A DNA stretch of 39,523 nucleotides from Prevotella sp. (lineage in GTDB: Bacteria > Bacteroidota > Bacteroidia > Bacteroidales > Bacteroidaceae). The notes under the pieces are model-generated. The model had not been told where the DNA came from. It saw only the letters and a program-made list of their open reading frames with translations, and made no database searches. A program made the position numbers and the translations under genes. The stretch lies in NCBI GenBank assembly GCA_017474515.1, contig JAFVHN010000080.1:1-39523 (forward strand), in the 5' to 3' direction. Numbering within the stretch: position 1 is the stretch's first letter; every line of letters starts with the position of its first letter. Positions 28,509 through 37,525 of the stretch are shown piece after piece.

Positions 28509-30773
28509 ATGGGAGAATTGCCTGCACTCATTAACGACCTGGCCCTCATACTGATGGTGGCCGGTGTAGTGACACTTGTGTTCAAGAAGCTCAAGCAGCC
28601 CTTGGTGCTCGGGTATGTGGTGGCCGGTTTCTTGGTCAGTCCCCACATGCCCTACCTGGCATCGGTGGTTGACACCAAGGACATCCACACCTGGGCCGAC
28701 ATCGGCGTGATGTTCCTGCTGTTCTCCTTGGGACTTGATTTCTCGTTCAAGAAAATCCTGAAGATGGGCGCCTCGCCCGTCATTACCACGGTCACACTGG
28801 TGTTTTGCATGATGATGTTGGGCATTTTCGTGGGTCACCTGTTCGGGTGGGGAAAAATGGACTGCATCTTCCTCGGCGGCATGCTGGCCATGTCGTCCAC
28901 CACCATTATTTACAAGGCTTTCGACGATATGGGCCTCCGCCAGCAGCACTTTGCCGGACTGGTGATGAGCGTGCTCATCCTTGAGGACATCCTGGCCATT
29001 GTGATGCTTGTGATGCTCAGTGCCATTGCCGGCGGAAGCGGTGCCGGTGGCGGACAAATGGCCGGCTCGGTGTTGAAGATTGTGTTTTTCCTCGTGCTAT
29101 GGTTCGTGGTGGGCATTTTTGCCATTCCCCTTTTCCTTCGCCGCACGCGCAAATTGATGAATAGCGAGGTGCTGCTGGTGGTGTCGCTCGGACTGTGCTG
29201 CGCCATGGCCGTGCTGAGCACACAAGTGGGCTTCAGCTCTGCTTTCGGGGCATTTGTCATGGGAAGCATATTGGCCGAAACCATTGAGGCCGAGAAAATT
29301 ATCCGACTGGTGGAGCCGGTGAAGAACCTTTTCGGAGCCATATTCTTCGTTTCCGTGGGCATGCTTGTTGACCCGAAGATTTTGACCGACTATGCCCTTC
29401 CCATCCTCGTTTTGGTGTTGACCATTTTGGCCGGGCAGGCCGTGTTCGGCTCGCTGGCCTACCTGCTTGGCGGCGAAAGCCTGAAGTCGGCCATGAAGTG
29501 CGGATTCTCCATGGCGCAGATAGGTGAATTTTCGTTTATCATCGCCTCGCTGGGCCTCTCGCTGGGCGTCATCGGCGATTTCCTTTATCCCGTTGTGGTG
29601 GCCGTTTCGGTCATTACAACCTTCCTCACCCCTTACATGATTCGCCTGGCCACACCCGCCTACAACCGGCTTACCAAGCGGTTGCCGCCGCGCGTTGTGA
29701 ACATGCTCAACCACTTGGCCATGAGCCATCCCAACACCACGAAGCACAGCCTTTGGCACCGCCTGCTCTTGCAAATGGGTCGCAACACGGTGGTCTATGC
29801 CATCCTCTCGGCCGCCACCATCACGCTGATGTTCACTTTCGTGTTGCCTTTCACGCGCCGCCTGTTGCCGGGATGGGAACTTCACTGGTATGCCAACGCC
29901 ATCACCGGCACGCTCACGGTGCTCATTATTGCGCCCTTCCTGCGTGCCATGGTGATGAAGAAAAACCATAGCGACGAGTTCCGCACCTTGTGGAACGAGA
30001 GCAACATCAACCGCATTCCGCTACTTTTCACCATCTTGGTGAGGCTGGTCATTGCCGTGGCCTTCATCTTCTATATCTGCAACTACCTCACCCGTTTTTC
30101 CAACGCACTGATGATTACCATCGGCGTGGTGGCCGTGGTGCTGATGATTCTGTCAAGGTGGATTAAGAACCGTAGCATCCGGCTGGAGAGGCTGTTTGTG
30201 CAGAACCTCCGTTCGCGCGACATCCAGGCGCAGGTCCACGGCCATCGCCGCCCCCTCTACGAGGGCCGCCTGCTCGACCGCGACATCCACATTGCCGACT
30301 TCGACGTGCCTGCCGACTCGCGATGGGCGGGCAAGACGCTCAAGGAGCTCAACCTGGGCCGCAAGTTCGGCATCCACGTGAGCAGCATCCTCCGTGCCAA
30401 CCGCCGGCTCAACATTCCCGACGGCGACGACGTGATTTTCCCCGGCGACCGCCTGCAGGTCATCGGCAGCGACGAGCAGCTCGGCGCCTTCCGCCATGCC
30501 ATAGAGCACGAAACCCATGAAGAGGACTGCGAACTGGAAAAGCGTGAAATGCGCCTGCGCAGCTTCCTCATTACCGAAAGCAGCCCCTTCGTAGGGCTTA
30601 CCATGCAGGAATGTGGCATCCGCGACCGCTACAACTGCATGGTGGTGGGCGTGGAAGAAGGAAAGGAAAACCTCTCGCAGGTGAAGCCCTCGTACCGTTT
30701 CCGCCAGGGCGACATCATCTGGGTGGTGGGCGAGGCCGATGACCTCGTGGCCCTGCTTTCCGCCTCGAGATAA
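28509..30773 (+). CDS. CPA2-family cation:proton antiporter with two TrkA-C domains
   Basis: 754 residues. The first about 390 form a Na+/H+ exchanger domain (PF00999) with 12 or so helices; LFSLGLDFSF, AMSSTTIIYKAF and FGAFVMGSILAET are typical of Kef-type CPA2 proteins. A second hydrophobic region with four more helices (about 415-560) follows, then two regulatory C-domains (RCK_C) at about 590-665 and 685-752 (IHIADFDVPADSRWAGKTL..., LITESSPFVGLTMQECG...). There is no nucleotide-binding TrkA-N domain. It should exchange potassium or sodium for protons at the inner membrane. The extra membrane block between the two parts is seen in Bacteroidetes homologues. Confidence 0.88.
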   Translation: MGELPALINDLALILMVAGVVTLVFKKLKQPLVLGYVVAGFLVSPHMPYLASVVDTKDIHTWADIGVMFLLFSLGLDFSFKKILKMGASPVITTVTLVFCMMMLGIFVGHLFGWGKMDCIFLGGMLAMSSTTIIYKAFDDMGLRQQHFAGLVMSVLILEDILAIVMLVMLSAIAGGSGAGGGQMAGSVLKIVFFLVLWFVVGIFAIPLFLRRTRKLMNSEVLLVVSLGLCCAMAVLSTQVGFSSAFGAFVMGSILAETIEAEKIIRLVEPVKNLFGAIFFVSVGMLVDPKILTDYALPILVLVLTILAGQAVFGSLAYLLGGESLKSAMKCGFSMAQIGEFSFIIASLGLSLGVIGDFLYPVVVAVSVITTFLTPYMIRLATPAYNRLTKRLPPRVVNMLNHLAMSHPNTTKHSLWHRLLLQMGRNTVVYAILSAATITLMFTFVLPFTRRLLPGWELHWYANAITGTLTVLIIAPFLRAMVMKKNHSDEFRTLWNESNINRIPLLFTILVRLVIAVAFIFYICNYLTRFSNALMITIGVVAVVLMILSRWIKNRSIRLERLFVQNLRSRDIQAQVHGHRRPLYEGRLLDRDIHIADFDVPADSRWAGKTLKELNLGRKFGIHVSSILRANRRLNIPDGDDVIFPGDRLQVIGSDEQLGAFRHAIEHETHEEDCELEKREMRLRSFLITESSPFVGLTMQECGIRDRYNCMVVGVEEGKENLSQVKPSYRFRQGDIIWVVGEADDLVALLSASR

Positions 30774-30807
30774 GCCCTTTACAAGGCATGTTTTCCGCTT
30801 GCTTAAT

Positions 30808-30933
30808 GTAGGGACATACTTTATATATGTCCGAAAACTTAACGTAGGGACATATTTTATGTATGTCCGAAAACACCCCCTAAAAAACCTTGACATATTG
30901 AGGCTGGCGGACATACATAAAGTATGTCCCTAC
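30808..30933 (+). repeat. ACATAC palindromic module, copy D with an extra left arm
   Basis: A solitary left arm at 30808-30833, a second left arm at 30844-30869 and a right arm at 30908-30933. Each has the GGACATAC-type internal hairpin, with single changes. The first left arm lacks its partner, as expected from a deletion inside a tandem pair such as A1-A2. Confidence 0.85.
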
Positions 30934-30962
30934 ACTGCGTATTATTTTTTCACCGCCTGTAG

Positions 30963-31180
30963 CTTTTGTCAAGATTTTTCAACGATTTTTCGACACCCCG
31001 GAAAGTTTGACCGCAAATTTCAAGGAGAGATTTTGAAGTTTGAGAGGAGAAATCTTGAAGTTTTCTCCCCGAAATTTGCGGTCAAACTTTGGGCCTTCTG
31101 AAAGTTGCTGATTATCAATACATTACAAAACAGCCAAAAATCTTGCAGTTTTGTCAATATTTTTTACCAATTTATATCCA
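30963..31180 (+). repeat. Interspersed structured element, copy 4 (complete)
   Basis: Begins CTTTTGTCAAGATTTTTCAA and ends TTTTGTCAATATTTTTTACC. GTTTGACCGCAAATTTC (31005-31021) pairs perfectly with 31071-31087. The core has two near-copies of a CTTGAAGTTTTCTC-type word in place of the core words of the other copies. Confidence 0.85.
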
Positions 31181-31275
31181 CCTCGTTAACAGCCTTCCTC
31201 CCTCACCCGACAAGGTTTCACCGGAGAGCCGACTATAAGAGCCGGCACTTCATGGGAGCCCCCGCCACGTCAACG

Positions 31276-31779
31276 TCAAAGGCCGGAAACTTCCATCGCC
31301 ATGATGTAGTCGTTCATGTAGAAGCCCTGGCCGATGGGGAAGTCGCCGGAGCGGGCCTTGTGCATGCCCATTCGCTCATAGAAGGTGACGGCGCGGTTGT
31401 TGCGGTTCACATTCAGCTCCATGGTGCAGGGTGCGGGATGCACGGCGCGGATGTAATCAACGGCGGCATCGAACAGTTGCCGCCCGTAGTGGAAGCCCTG
31501 GCAATGGGGCAGGACATAGATTTTCTGGAGATGGAACAGGTCGGCCTGCTCCTGCTGTATACTGACGTAGCCCACAGGCGTTTCTCCTTCAAAACCAATG
31601 AAATAGACGTGCCCGTCGGCCATCTGCCGGTGAAGGTTGGGAAGCGAATACATCCATTCCATCATGTAGTCGTTTTGTTCGGGAGTGAGGATGTCCTTGT
31701 AGGTTTCGGGAAACACCTGCCAGGCCAGGTCGTGAATGAGCTGGCAGTCGTCGGTATCAGCTTTTCTGATGTGAAGCAT
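31276..31779 (-). CDS. GNAT-family N-acetyltransferase
   Basis: 167 residues of the GCN5-related fold. LHIRKADTDDCQLI is the first strand and helix, GYVSIQQE and LFHLQKIYVLP form the central strands, and QGFHYGRQLFDAA (about 94-106) is the acetyl-CoA pyrophosphate loop, with Q-G-F-H-Y-G in place of the common Q/R-x-x-G-x-G. NRNNRAVTFYERMG is the typical C-terminal segment. The acceptor is unknown. It follows the LptD-like gene with a 130-base gap containing an 8-base tandem repeat and no promoter, so it may be co-transcribed. Confidence 0.85.
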   Translation of the reverse strand: MLHIRKADTDDCQLIHDLAWQVFPETYKDILTPEQNDYMMEWMYSLPNLHRQMADGHVYFIGFEGETPVGYVSIQQEQADLFHLQKIYVLPHCQGFHYGRQLFDAAVDYIRAVHPAPCTMELNVNRNNRAVTFYERMGMHKARSGDFPIGQGFYMNDYIMAMEVSGL

Positions 31780-31843
31780 GTAAAAGTTGAAAAAATGTAA
31801 AATTGAAAAGTTGTAAAAAAAAGGCAGCCGCCATCAGTATCGT

Positions 31844-31877
31844 CTAAACTCCTAAACTCCCAAACTTCTAAACTCCT
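31844..31877. repeat. CTAAACTC octamer repeat
   Basis: Four 8-base units (CTAAACTC, CTAAACTC, CCAAACTT, CTAAACTC) lie between the LptD-like stop (31911) and the acetyltransferase start (31779). The same word appears in the inverted repeat at 11964-12042. Confidence 0.75.
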
Positions 31878-31910
31878 TAAAATTAAAAAAGGAAAGTTGG
31901 AAAAAGGCTT

Positions 31911-34811
31911 TCAATACCATTGCACGGCATTGGCATATCCCGAGCGCTTGTCGTATTTCAGCGCGTCGGTCAGCGTGGAGGCATTGCAACGGAAGGAGAA
32001 ATTATACGAGGTGTAGGGCGCGAGCACCACCGAGCACGACATGTTGAAGCAGTGCAGGTCGCGCGAAAGCGATGCCGTGGTCATGCTGATGCGCTTTTGC
32101 GTGAAGTCATAGCCGCTTGAGAAGCTGATGTTCCACCCGTCGGAGAGCCGCAGGTTGCCGCTCATGTTCAGGTTCTGGGTGAAGGCGTAGGGGTAGCGCA
32201 TGCGTTTGGTGTTGAACTTTCCACTGCTGTTTTCGCGCATGCTGATGCCGTATCCCACGCTGATGCTCCAAGGCATGGAGAATTTCATGTAGCCCTCCTC
32301 GTCGGTCTCGGCTTTTCCGGCCCCGGGTTTCTTGGCGCCGTGTTTTCCGCGCTCCAGGTCGCTGTCGATGTTTGTTTCCACACCCGTGTCGTAGTCGTCT
32401 TCCTCGTCGTCTTTGCGCGAGTCGGCCTTGTCGTCGGTTTTGTCTTTCTTGCCGAACCATTTCTTCAGCTGCTCGGGGTTGAGCGTGAACGAAAGGTTCT
32501 GAGAGGTGCCCTGGAAGCGCCCGAAGCGGCCGTAGCTGTACTCGGTGCGGTTGCCCACGTAGGGGTTGCCTTTCTCGTCGAGCTCGTAGGCATAGGTGGC
32601 AAAGGTGGCGTTCATGTTGAACGTGTAGTGTTTCCACCATTTCAGCCTTATCCTCATGTTGAGGTCGCTCAGCGGTTTTTCCTTGGCCGAGAGGTTGTAC
32701 GACATCGACGCGCCCAACTCGTCAATCAGGCTGATTTTCTTGTAGTCAACGGTGTCGTTGTCGGTCTTTATCTTCATTTCCAGGTTGTTGCCGACGTCGA
32801 ACGACAGGCTTCCCGTCTTGCCTTTTCCCGGTGTTCCGAAGAGCTGGCCCTCAAACGGCGAATATTCCACGAGCGTGACGTTGCCCTCGGCGTCGGTCTT
32901 CTGGTAGGAATCGTGGAAACCGTAGCGGTGCTGGCCGAAGTCGGGGGCGTAGCTGAACGACACCTGGGGGGTGAAGACGTGGCGGATGGCCTGAATCTTG
33001 TCGCCGAAGAGCTTGCGCGAGGGGGTCCAGAAGCCGTAGATTTTCGTGCTCGCCGACAGGCTGAGGTTCCAGTTATACACGTTGTAGAAGCCGTAGGTGG
33101 TGTCTCTTTCCTCCTTGTTCGTGGCCTCGTTCCATGAGCGTTTCACCTTCGAGGTGTACATGCGGTCGGTGAAGTTGAACGAGGGGTTCACGTTGATGAA
33201 GTTGAAAAGGGTGAAGCTGCCGCTCACGGGAATGCTGTGGTTCATGCCGTTTTTCCAGTCCTTGATGAGGTTGGCGTGCATGAGCTGGTCTTCCTTCGTG
33301 TTGATGCTGTTTGAGAAGTGTCCGGTGTAGCTCATGGAGATTTTCTCGTACCACCGCTCTTTTCCCACGGCGTGCTTGCGCTTGAAGGGATAGAATCGCG
33401 AGATGGACACATTGAGGTCGGGCAGGGTGAGGGCGATGGACGAGTCGCGCATGTTCTGGTTGAGGTTGGCCGTTCCGCTCAGGTTGAGGCCTATGCTGCT
33501 GAAGCCCGTGCTCCACGACACCGACGAGGTTCTGGTGCTCTGCGTGAGGCTCTGCGGGTTATACAAGCTGCTCAGGTTGTTGCGCTCGAAGCTGCTGGTG
33601 GCGAAGTTCACGCTGGCCGACAGCGAGCTGAAGGGGTTGGCTTTGGCATCCTGGCGGTGGCTCCATTGTATTTTGAAACTCTCCTGCTCGTTGAAGTCGG
33701 GCATGCCCTTGTCGCCGTTTTTCGTGTCCTGGTAGCTGAAGTAGAAAGAGCCGCTGTAGCGGTAGCGCTTTCGGTAATTGCTGGCGGCGCTGATGCCCCA
33801 CGAGCCCTTGGTGTAGATTTCTCCCAGCAGCTTCAGGTCCCATTTGTCGCTCATGGCGAAGTAGTATCCGCCGTCGCGCAGGTAGAATCCGCGGCTCGAT
33901 TCGTCGCCGTAGGTGGGCATGATGAATCCGCTGGAATAGCTCTTCGTGAAGGGGAAGAAGCCGTAGGGAATGGCCAGCGGCAGGGGCACGTCGCACACCA
34001 CGAGGTAGGCGGGCCCGAACACCACATCCTTGCCGGGACGCAGCTTGGCGCGCGAAATGGCAATATAGAAGTCGGGGTGCTCGGCGTCGCAGGTGGTGTA
34101 GCGGCCGTGTTGCAAGTACATCACGCCGCTACTGTCGCGCTTGCTGCGCTCGCTCCAGAGGAATCCGTCCTCCTGTTGTGTATAGACATTGCTGATAAGG
34201 CCTTTCTTGGTCTTGAAGTTAAAGGCCATGGTGTCGTTCTCGTAGGTGTCGCCGCCCATGGTGAACACGGGCTTGCCGATGATTTCGGTTTCTGTGCTGT
34301 CTTTATAGGAGCCGGTGGCATGCACGACGTTGCTGTCGAGGCTCATGTAGATTTTGTCGCTTTTCAGGTCCATCACCTGATATTCCACGGTGGCCGAGCC
34401 ATAGAGGTGGGCGGTTTTTGTGTCGGCTTCATAGACGATGGAGTCCTGGGCGGTGTATTTCACCGGACTGTCTATGCCGTTCTTTTTCTTGCGCTGCAGG
34501 CTGTCAAGGCGTATGCTGTCGTCGATGATTTTATTGTGTCGCCACACGGCCAGCTGTAGCGAGTCCATGCCCAGGGTGTCCACCTCGCTGATGTCGCCGG
34601 TGGTATCGGGGCGTGCCGGCTCCAATGCCTCGTTTGGCAGGGTGTCGTCGGCAAGGGTGTCGTCCACGCGCAGGGTGTCGTCTTCCACAGGCCGGGGTGT
34701 TTGTGTCGTTGCCCCGAAGGACATGGACATGCGCACCTCCGCCATGACGAAGATGAAGGCACCGAGCAGGATGAAAAGCACTGCGGTCTTTCTCATTTCT
34801 TGTCTTTGCAT
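31911..34811 (-). CDS. LptD-like outer-membrane LPS assembly protein (OstA family)
   Basis: 966 residues (961 if the ATG at 34796 is used). A hydrophobic N-terminus (AVLFILLGAFIFVMA) is followed by an Asp/Thr-rich stretch, an OstA-like beta-jellyroll (about 115-260: YTAQDSIVYEADTKTAHLYGSATVEY, YTTCDAEHPDFYIAI) and a long barrel region with LPLAIPYGFFPFTKSYSSGFIMP, as in Bacteroidetes putative LptD. It should insert lipopolysaccharide into the outer leaflet. A low-complexity, charged loop (DDKADSRKDDEEDDYDTG) lies near residue 810. The C-terminus ends in tryptophan-tyrosine (NAVQWY), a barrel-type end. The promoter at 34837-34844 fits. Confidence 0.85.
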   Translation of the reverse strand: MQRQEMRKTAVLFILLGAFIFVMAEVRMSMSFGATTQTPRPVEDDTLRVDDTLADDTLPNEALEPARPDTTGDISEVDTLGMDSLQLAVWRHNKIIDDSIRLDSLQRKKKNGIDSPVKYTAQDSIVYEADTKTAHLYGSATVEYQVMDLKSDKIYMSLDSNVVHATGSYKDSTETEIIGKPVFTMGGDTYENDTMAFNFKTKKGLISNVYTQQEDGFLWSERSKRDSSGVMYLQHGRYTTCDAEHPDFYIAISRAKLRPGKDVVFGPAYLVVCDVPLPLAIPYGFFPFTKSYSSGFIMPTYGDESSRGFYLRDGGYYFAMSDKWDLKLLGEIYTKGSWGISAASNYRKRYRYSGSFYFSYQDTKNGDKGMPDFNEQESFKIQWSHRQDAKANPFSSLSASVNFATSSFERNNLSSLYNPQSLTQSTRTSSVSWSTGFSSIGLNLSGTANLNQNMRDSSIALTLPDLNVSISRFYPFKRKHAVGKERWYEKISMSYTGHFSNSINTKEDQLMHANLIKDWKNGMNHSIPVSGSFTLFNFINVNPSFNFTDRMYTSKVKRSWNEATNKEERDTTYGFYNVYNWNLSLSASTKIYGFWTPSRKLFGDKIQAIRHVFTPQVSFSYAPDFGQHRYGFHDSYQKTDAEGNVTLVEYSPFEGQLFGTPGKGKTGSLSFDVGNNLEMKIKTDNDTVDYKKISLIDELGASMSYNLSAKEKPLSDLNMRIRLKWWKHYTFNMNATFATYAYELDEKGNPYVGNRTEYSYGRFGRFQGTSQNLSFTLNPEQLKKWFGKKDKTDDKADSRKDDEEDDYDTGVETNIDSDLERGKHGAKKPGAGKAETDEEGYMKFSMPWSISVGYGISMRENSSGKFNTKRMRYPYAFTQNLNMSGNLRLSDGWNISFSSGYDFTQKRISMTTASLSRDLHCFNMSCSVVLAPYTSYNFSFRCNASTLTDALKYDKRSGYANAVQWY

Positions 34812-34836
34812 GCGGCCAGAGGGCCGAATGAGTGTG

Positions 34837-34844
34837 CAAAGGTA
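34837..34844 (-). promoter_or_regulatory. -7 promoter element for the LptD-like gene
   Basis: TACCTTTG on the minus strand matches TAnnTTTG, 26 bases before the ATG at 34811 and 41 before 34796. The short leader makes the downstream ATG slightly more likely. Confidence 0.65.
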
Positions 34845-34989
34845 GTGGATTTCTGCAAGAAATAAGAAAGATGGGTAAAGAATTAACGAAATTAATTGTT
34901 AATTAAATCAAGTTTCGCATTTGCACAACTTGTTTATGGTTCATGGATTCGGGAGTTTAAGGTGCCCGTTTTTTTAATTTTGAGTGTTT

Positions 34990-35040
34990 AGTTATGAGTT
35001 ATGAGTAATGTGCGGCGGCAAAAACTCATAACTCATAACT
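34990..35040. repeat. Perfect 17-bp hairpin made of 7-base words
   Basis: AGTTATGAGTTATGAGT (34990-35006) is exactly complementary to 35024-35040. The right side continues as ACTCGCA and ACTCAAA, so both arms are built of the heptamer ACTCATA or its complement. It starts 14 bases beyond the stop of the DUF4380 gene (35054) and may end that operon, though no T tract follows. Confidence 0.85.
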
Positions 35041-35053
35041 CGCAACTCAAAGC

Positions 35054-35938
35054 TTAAAAGAGTCCACTCTTTTTCACGCTTTTCATCAGCGCCTTCGACG
35101 GGCCGTCGGCCTGTTTCACGGGCACGAGGTTCCAGCGCACGCTCCATGTAAGTTTCTGTCCCGGTGCCAGTTGGGTATAAGCCCCCTGGCTCTCAAGCTC
35201 TATGTAGGACGTGCCGCGGTTCACATATACCTGCACCTCGGCCTCGCCCGGTGCCGGCTGCCCCTCGTTGAGGTCTTCAAACTTTTTCAACAATAGCAGG
35301 CCGTTGTTGGCGAATGCCAGCCAGCCCCTTGCGTCGGCGTTCACCTTGCGGTTTTCGTTGGTGGCGTCGGCCTTGTACCATGCTGCGCCGTAGGCATTTT
35401 CGAAAGCCATCAGGCCCGCCGGCGTTATCTTGTCGGCCTGGGCGTCGAAGAAGATAATTCCGCCGTTGGGCACACGGGTGATTTCCCACGGTGCCACGCT
35501 CCGCGTTTCGTTTGACATGTTCTCGATGGTGTAGGTGACGATGAATCCGCCGCGCTTCTTGTCCACCTGGAAGTCTTTGCCGATGCGGTATTTCATGCGC
35601 TCGGAAACGCCGCTTTCAATGACGAGGCGCGAGTCGTCGCGCTGAACGACCTTGTAGGGCTGCTTGTCGTATTCGGGCACGGGTGGCCAGTTCCATTCCT
35701 TCTGCGGACTGGTCCAGAAGGTGCTTCCGAACGATTCCGGCCACCGCGATTGCGAAATGACCTCCTGGTCTTTGTACTTGAACGACAATACCTTGCCGCC
35801 CTTCTCGGTGTCGATGCAAATGGTCAGGTCGCCGTTTTTCAGGCAGCAGAGACCTTCGTCGCCGGGCGTTGCCGACGAGGCCGTTCCTGTTCCTAAAAAA
35901 GCGGCCATCATAAGGGTGAGGAAATGTTTTTTTGACAT
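35054..35938 (-). CDS. Secreted DUF4380 family protein (galactose-mutarotase-like fold)
   Basis: 294 residues with a signal peptide (LTLMMAAFLGTGTASSA). The mature part (GLCCLKNGDLTICIDTEKGGKVLSFKYKDQEVISQ, SVAPWEITRVPNGGIIFF, YTQLAPGQKLTWSVRWNL) is an all-beta domain with the pattern of DUF4380, related to aldose-epimerase-like supersandwich folds. In this family such proteins probably bind or epimerise sugars in the periplasm; no catalytic residues can be assigned. It is the last gene of a five-gene unit containing an isomerase/epimerase and an oxidoreductase. Confidence 0.75.
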   Translation of the reverse strand: MSKKHFLTLMMAAFLGTGTASSATPGDEGLCCLKNGDLTICIDTEKGGKVLSFKYKDQEVISQSRWPESFGSTFWTSPQKEWNWPPVPEYDKQPYKVVQRDDSRLVIESGVSERMKYRIGKDFQVDKKRGGFIVTYTIENMSNETRSVAPWEITRVPNGGIIFFDAQADKITPAGLMAFENAYGAAWYKADATNENRKVNADARGWLAFANNGLLLLKKFEDLNEGQPAPGEAEVQVYVNRGTSYIELESQGAYTQLAPGQKLTWSVRWNLVPVKQADGPSKALMKSVKKSGLF

Positions 35939-35992
35939 TTGAATAATTGGTTTATAAGTTAATGATTCAGAGTTTTTTTGTTCACTTTTCGC

Positions 35993-36661
35993 TTATTCAA
36001 GCATCCGTTCGCCCAGTTTCTCCAGTGCTCTCTTTTCCAGGCGCGACCATTTTTCCCTTGGCGGCGCTTTTTTCGTGAAGTTCGACTTCCTGACTTGTCG
36101 CTTCCAAGTCAGGTAATTCTCGCTGTTGACCTCCACCTCGCCGGTGTTGCGCTGAGCACTCTCCTCTTCCTTGCCTATCAGGAAGAAGTCGCCGTCTTGG
36201 AAACGATAGGAGTAGCGGTTGGTGGTGGTGCCGTAACTGCCCATGCTGCACCAAAGTTGAATGGAAAAGTTGAGCACGCCGCGATTGGTTATCTCCATCG
36301 AGATGTCGTAGGAGCAAAATTCGTCTTCGTTGGCAGGCAGCACCTCGTCGTATTGCTTCCAAAGCCTCAGTTGTCCGCCGGTCGTACCGAAATAGATGGC
36401 GAGGACGGGCTGGTTGAAGTTGTATTCATAGCCGTCGTCGCGGATTTTCATCTTCTCTTTGAAATTGGGCGTCGCCATTACAGCCAGGTCGGCAATGCCG
36501 TCCTTGTTCAGGTCGCCCATGGCCTCACTATGGCTCCAACCCTGTGGCACGATGTCGTCGGCGCCCGTGCCCTGTTGTTTCAGGCTCTGTGCCTCCAAGC
36601 TGCCAATGGCGAAGAGGGAAAAGAGCAAGACAATGAAAAGTTTTTTTGAAATAAGCTTCAT
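35993..36661 (-). CDS. Secreted protein with one FG-GAP/calcium-loop motif, unknown function
   Basis: 222 residues. The signal peptide (LFIVLLFSLFAIGSLEAQ) is followed by a single VCBS/FG-GAP-type calcium loop GDLNKDGIADLAVM at about 48-61 and a beta-rich region. It ends with a basic tail (ERLEKRALEKLGERMLE). No catalytic family is recognised. The gene is 28 bases after the isomerase stop and 54 bases before the DUF4380 start, so it belongs to the same unit. Confidence 0.7.
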   Translation of the reverse strand: MKLISKKLFIVLLFSLFAIGSLEAQSLKQQGTGADDIVPQGWSHSEAMGDLNKDGIADLAVMATPNFKEKMKIRDDGYEYNFNQPVLAIYFGTTGGQLRLWKQYDEVLPANEDEFCSYDISMEITNRGVLNFSIQLWCSMGSYGTTTNRYSYRFQDGDFFLIGKEEESAQRNTGEVEVNSENYLTWKRQVRKSNFTKKAPPREKWSRLEKRALEKLGERMLE

Positions 36662-36688
36662 AATATTCGTGTTTATTTGGTGAATAAA

Positions 36689-37525
36689 TCAAGAAGAATG
36701 GTAGCTTTTTCCCAGCCTTTCCCGCACATACCTCACGCTGGCCGTGTACTCCGCATCGGTGTTGAGGTGCTCGATAATCATGGGCATGCAAGGATTTTCG
36801 GCGGTGGCCAGGCGGGCATAGAGTTCAATGTCCAGTGTCCCCTGGCCGCAGGCACACTCCTGAAGCTGGAAAGTGTATTCGGGTTTCAACCTGATGTCTT
36901 TCAGGTGGCAGCTGACGATGGTTCCGTGAAGTTTCTCGAAACACTCGTGCAGGAACTCATCATTGTAGAAATATTTTCTCGGCGACGTAATCATGTTCAC
37001 CACGTCGAGGTGGGTTCCGAACTCGGCGCGGTCCACGTCCTCCAAGAGTCGCAGACATTCGTCGGGACAAGATGGAATCATCCACGGCATGGACTCTATG
37101 CAGAACTTTGTCCTTGCGGGCCGTGCCGTGTCAATAATCTGCCGTATCATTGCCACCGCCATGTCCCACAACTCCGTGCTGAAGTTCATGCGATACCCTC
37201 CGTCCCAGCGTGGGCCGTAAGGCGTTCCCACCACGTTCACGCAACAGGCGGCACCGATGGCGTCGGCCATGCGCAGCTGGTTGACGGCGTAGTCGGTCCA
37301 TTGCCGGCGCTCATCGCCATTGGCGGCAAGCGTGTTGCGCCACACCCCCACCTCGGCAATCGTGAGCCCGGCGTCATCGGCCGCTTTCTTATAGGCCACG
37401 ACGGTTTCTTCGCCGTCGTCGCTGCTCACGGGGAACACCACGGCCTGGAGTCCCAGTGCCTTGTGCTTCATGGCCCATTCCTCTGGTGAGCTGTGCTCCA
37501 AGGAAGATGAAATGCCCAGATACAT
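36689..37525 (-). CDS. Sugar-phosphate isomerase/epimerase (xylose-isomerase-like TIM barrel)
   Basis: 278 residues of the AP-endonuclease-2 / xylose-isomerase-like superfamily (PF01261). Putative metal ligands are the Glu in CIESMPW (about 143), Asp in GTHLDVVN, His in SCHLKDI and Glu in IIEHLN at the C-terminus, in the usual order. It should isomerise or epimerise a sugar, sugar phosphate or related oxo acid in the cytoplasm. Its start overlaps the oxidoreductase stop (TGATG), implying coupled translation. No signal peptide. The substrate is unknown. Confidence 0.82.
   Translation of the reverse strand: MYLGISSSLEHSSPEEWAMKHKALGLQAVVFPVSSDDGEETVVAYKKAADDAGLTIAEVGVWRNTLAANGDERRQWTDYAVNQLRMADAIGAACCVNVVGTPYGPRWDGGYRMNFSTELWDMAVAMIRQIIDTARPARTKFCIESMPWMIPSCPDECLRLLEDVDRAEFGTHLDVVNMITSPRKYFYNDEFLHECFEKLHGTIVSCHLKDIRLKPEYTFQLQECACGQGTLDIELYARLATAENPCMPMIIEHLNTDAEYTASVRYVRERLGKSYHSS

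Larger units (their letters stand above)
30774..31275. other. Gene-free convergent interval with the composite element
   Basis: These 502 bases between the antiporter and the acetyltransferase (convergent) hold ACATAC-module arms (30808-30933), the structured element copy 4 (30963-31180) and about 95 unremarkable bases with two degenerate GAGCCGRC words. The GCC module is missing here. Confidence 0.8.
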
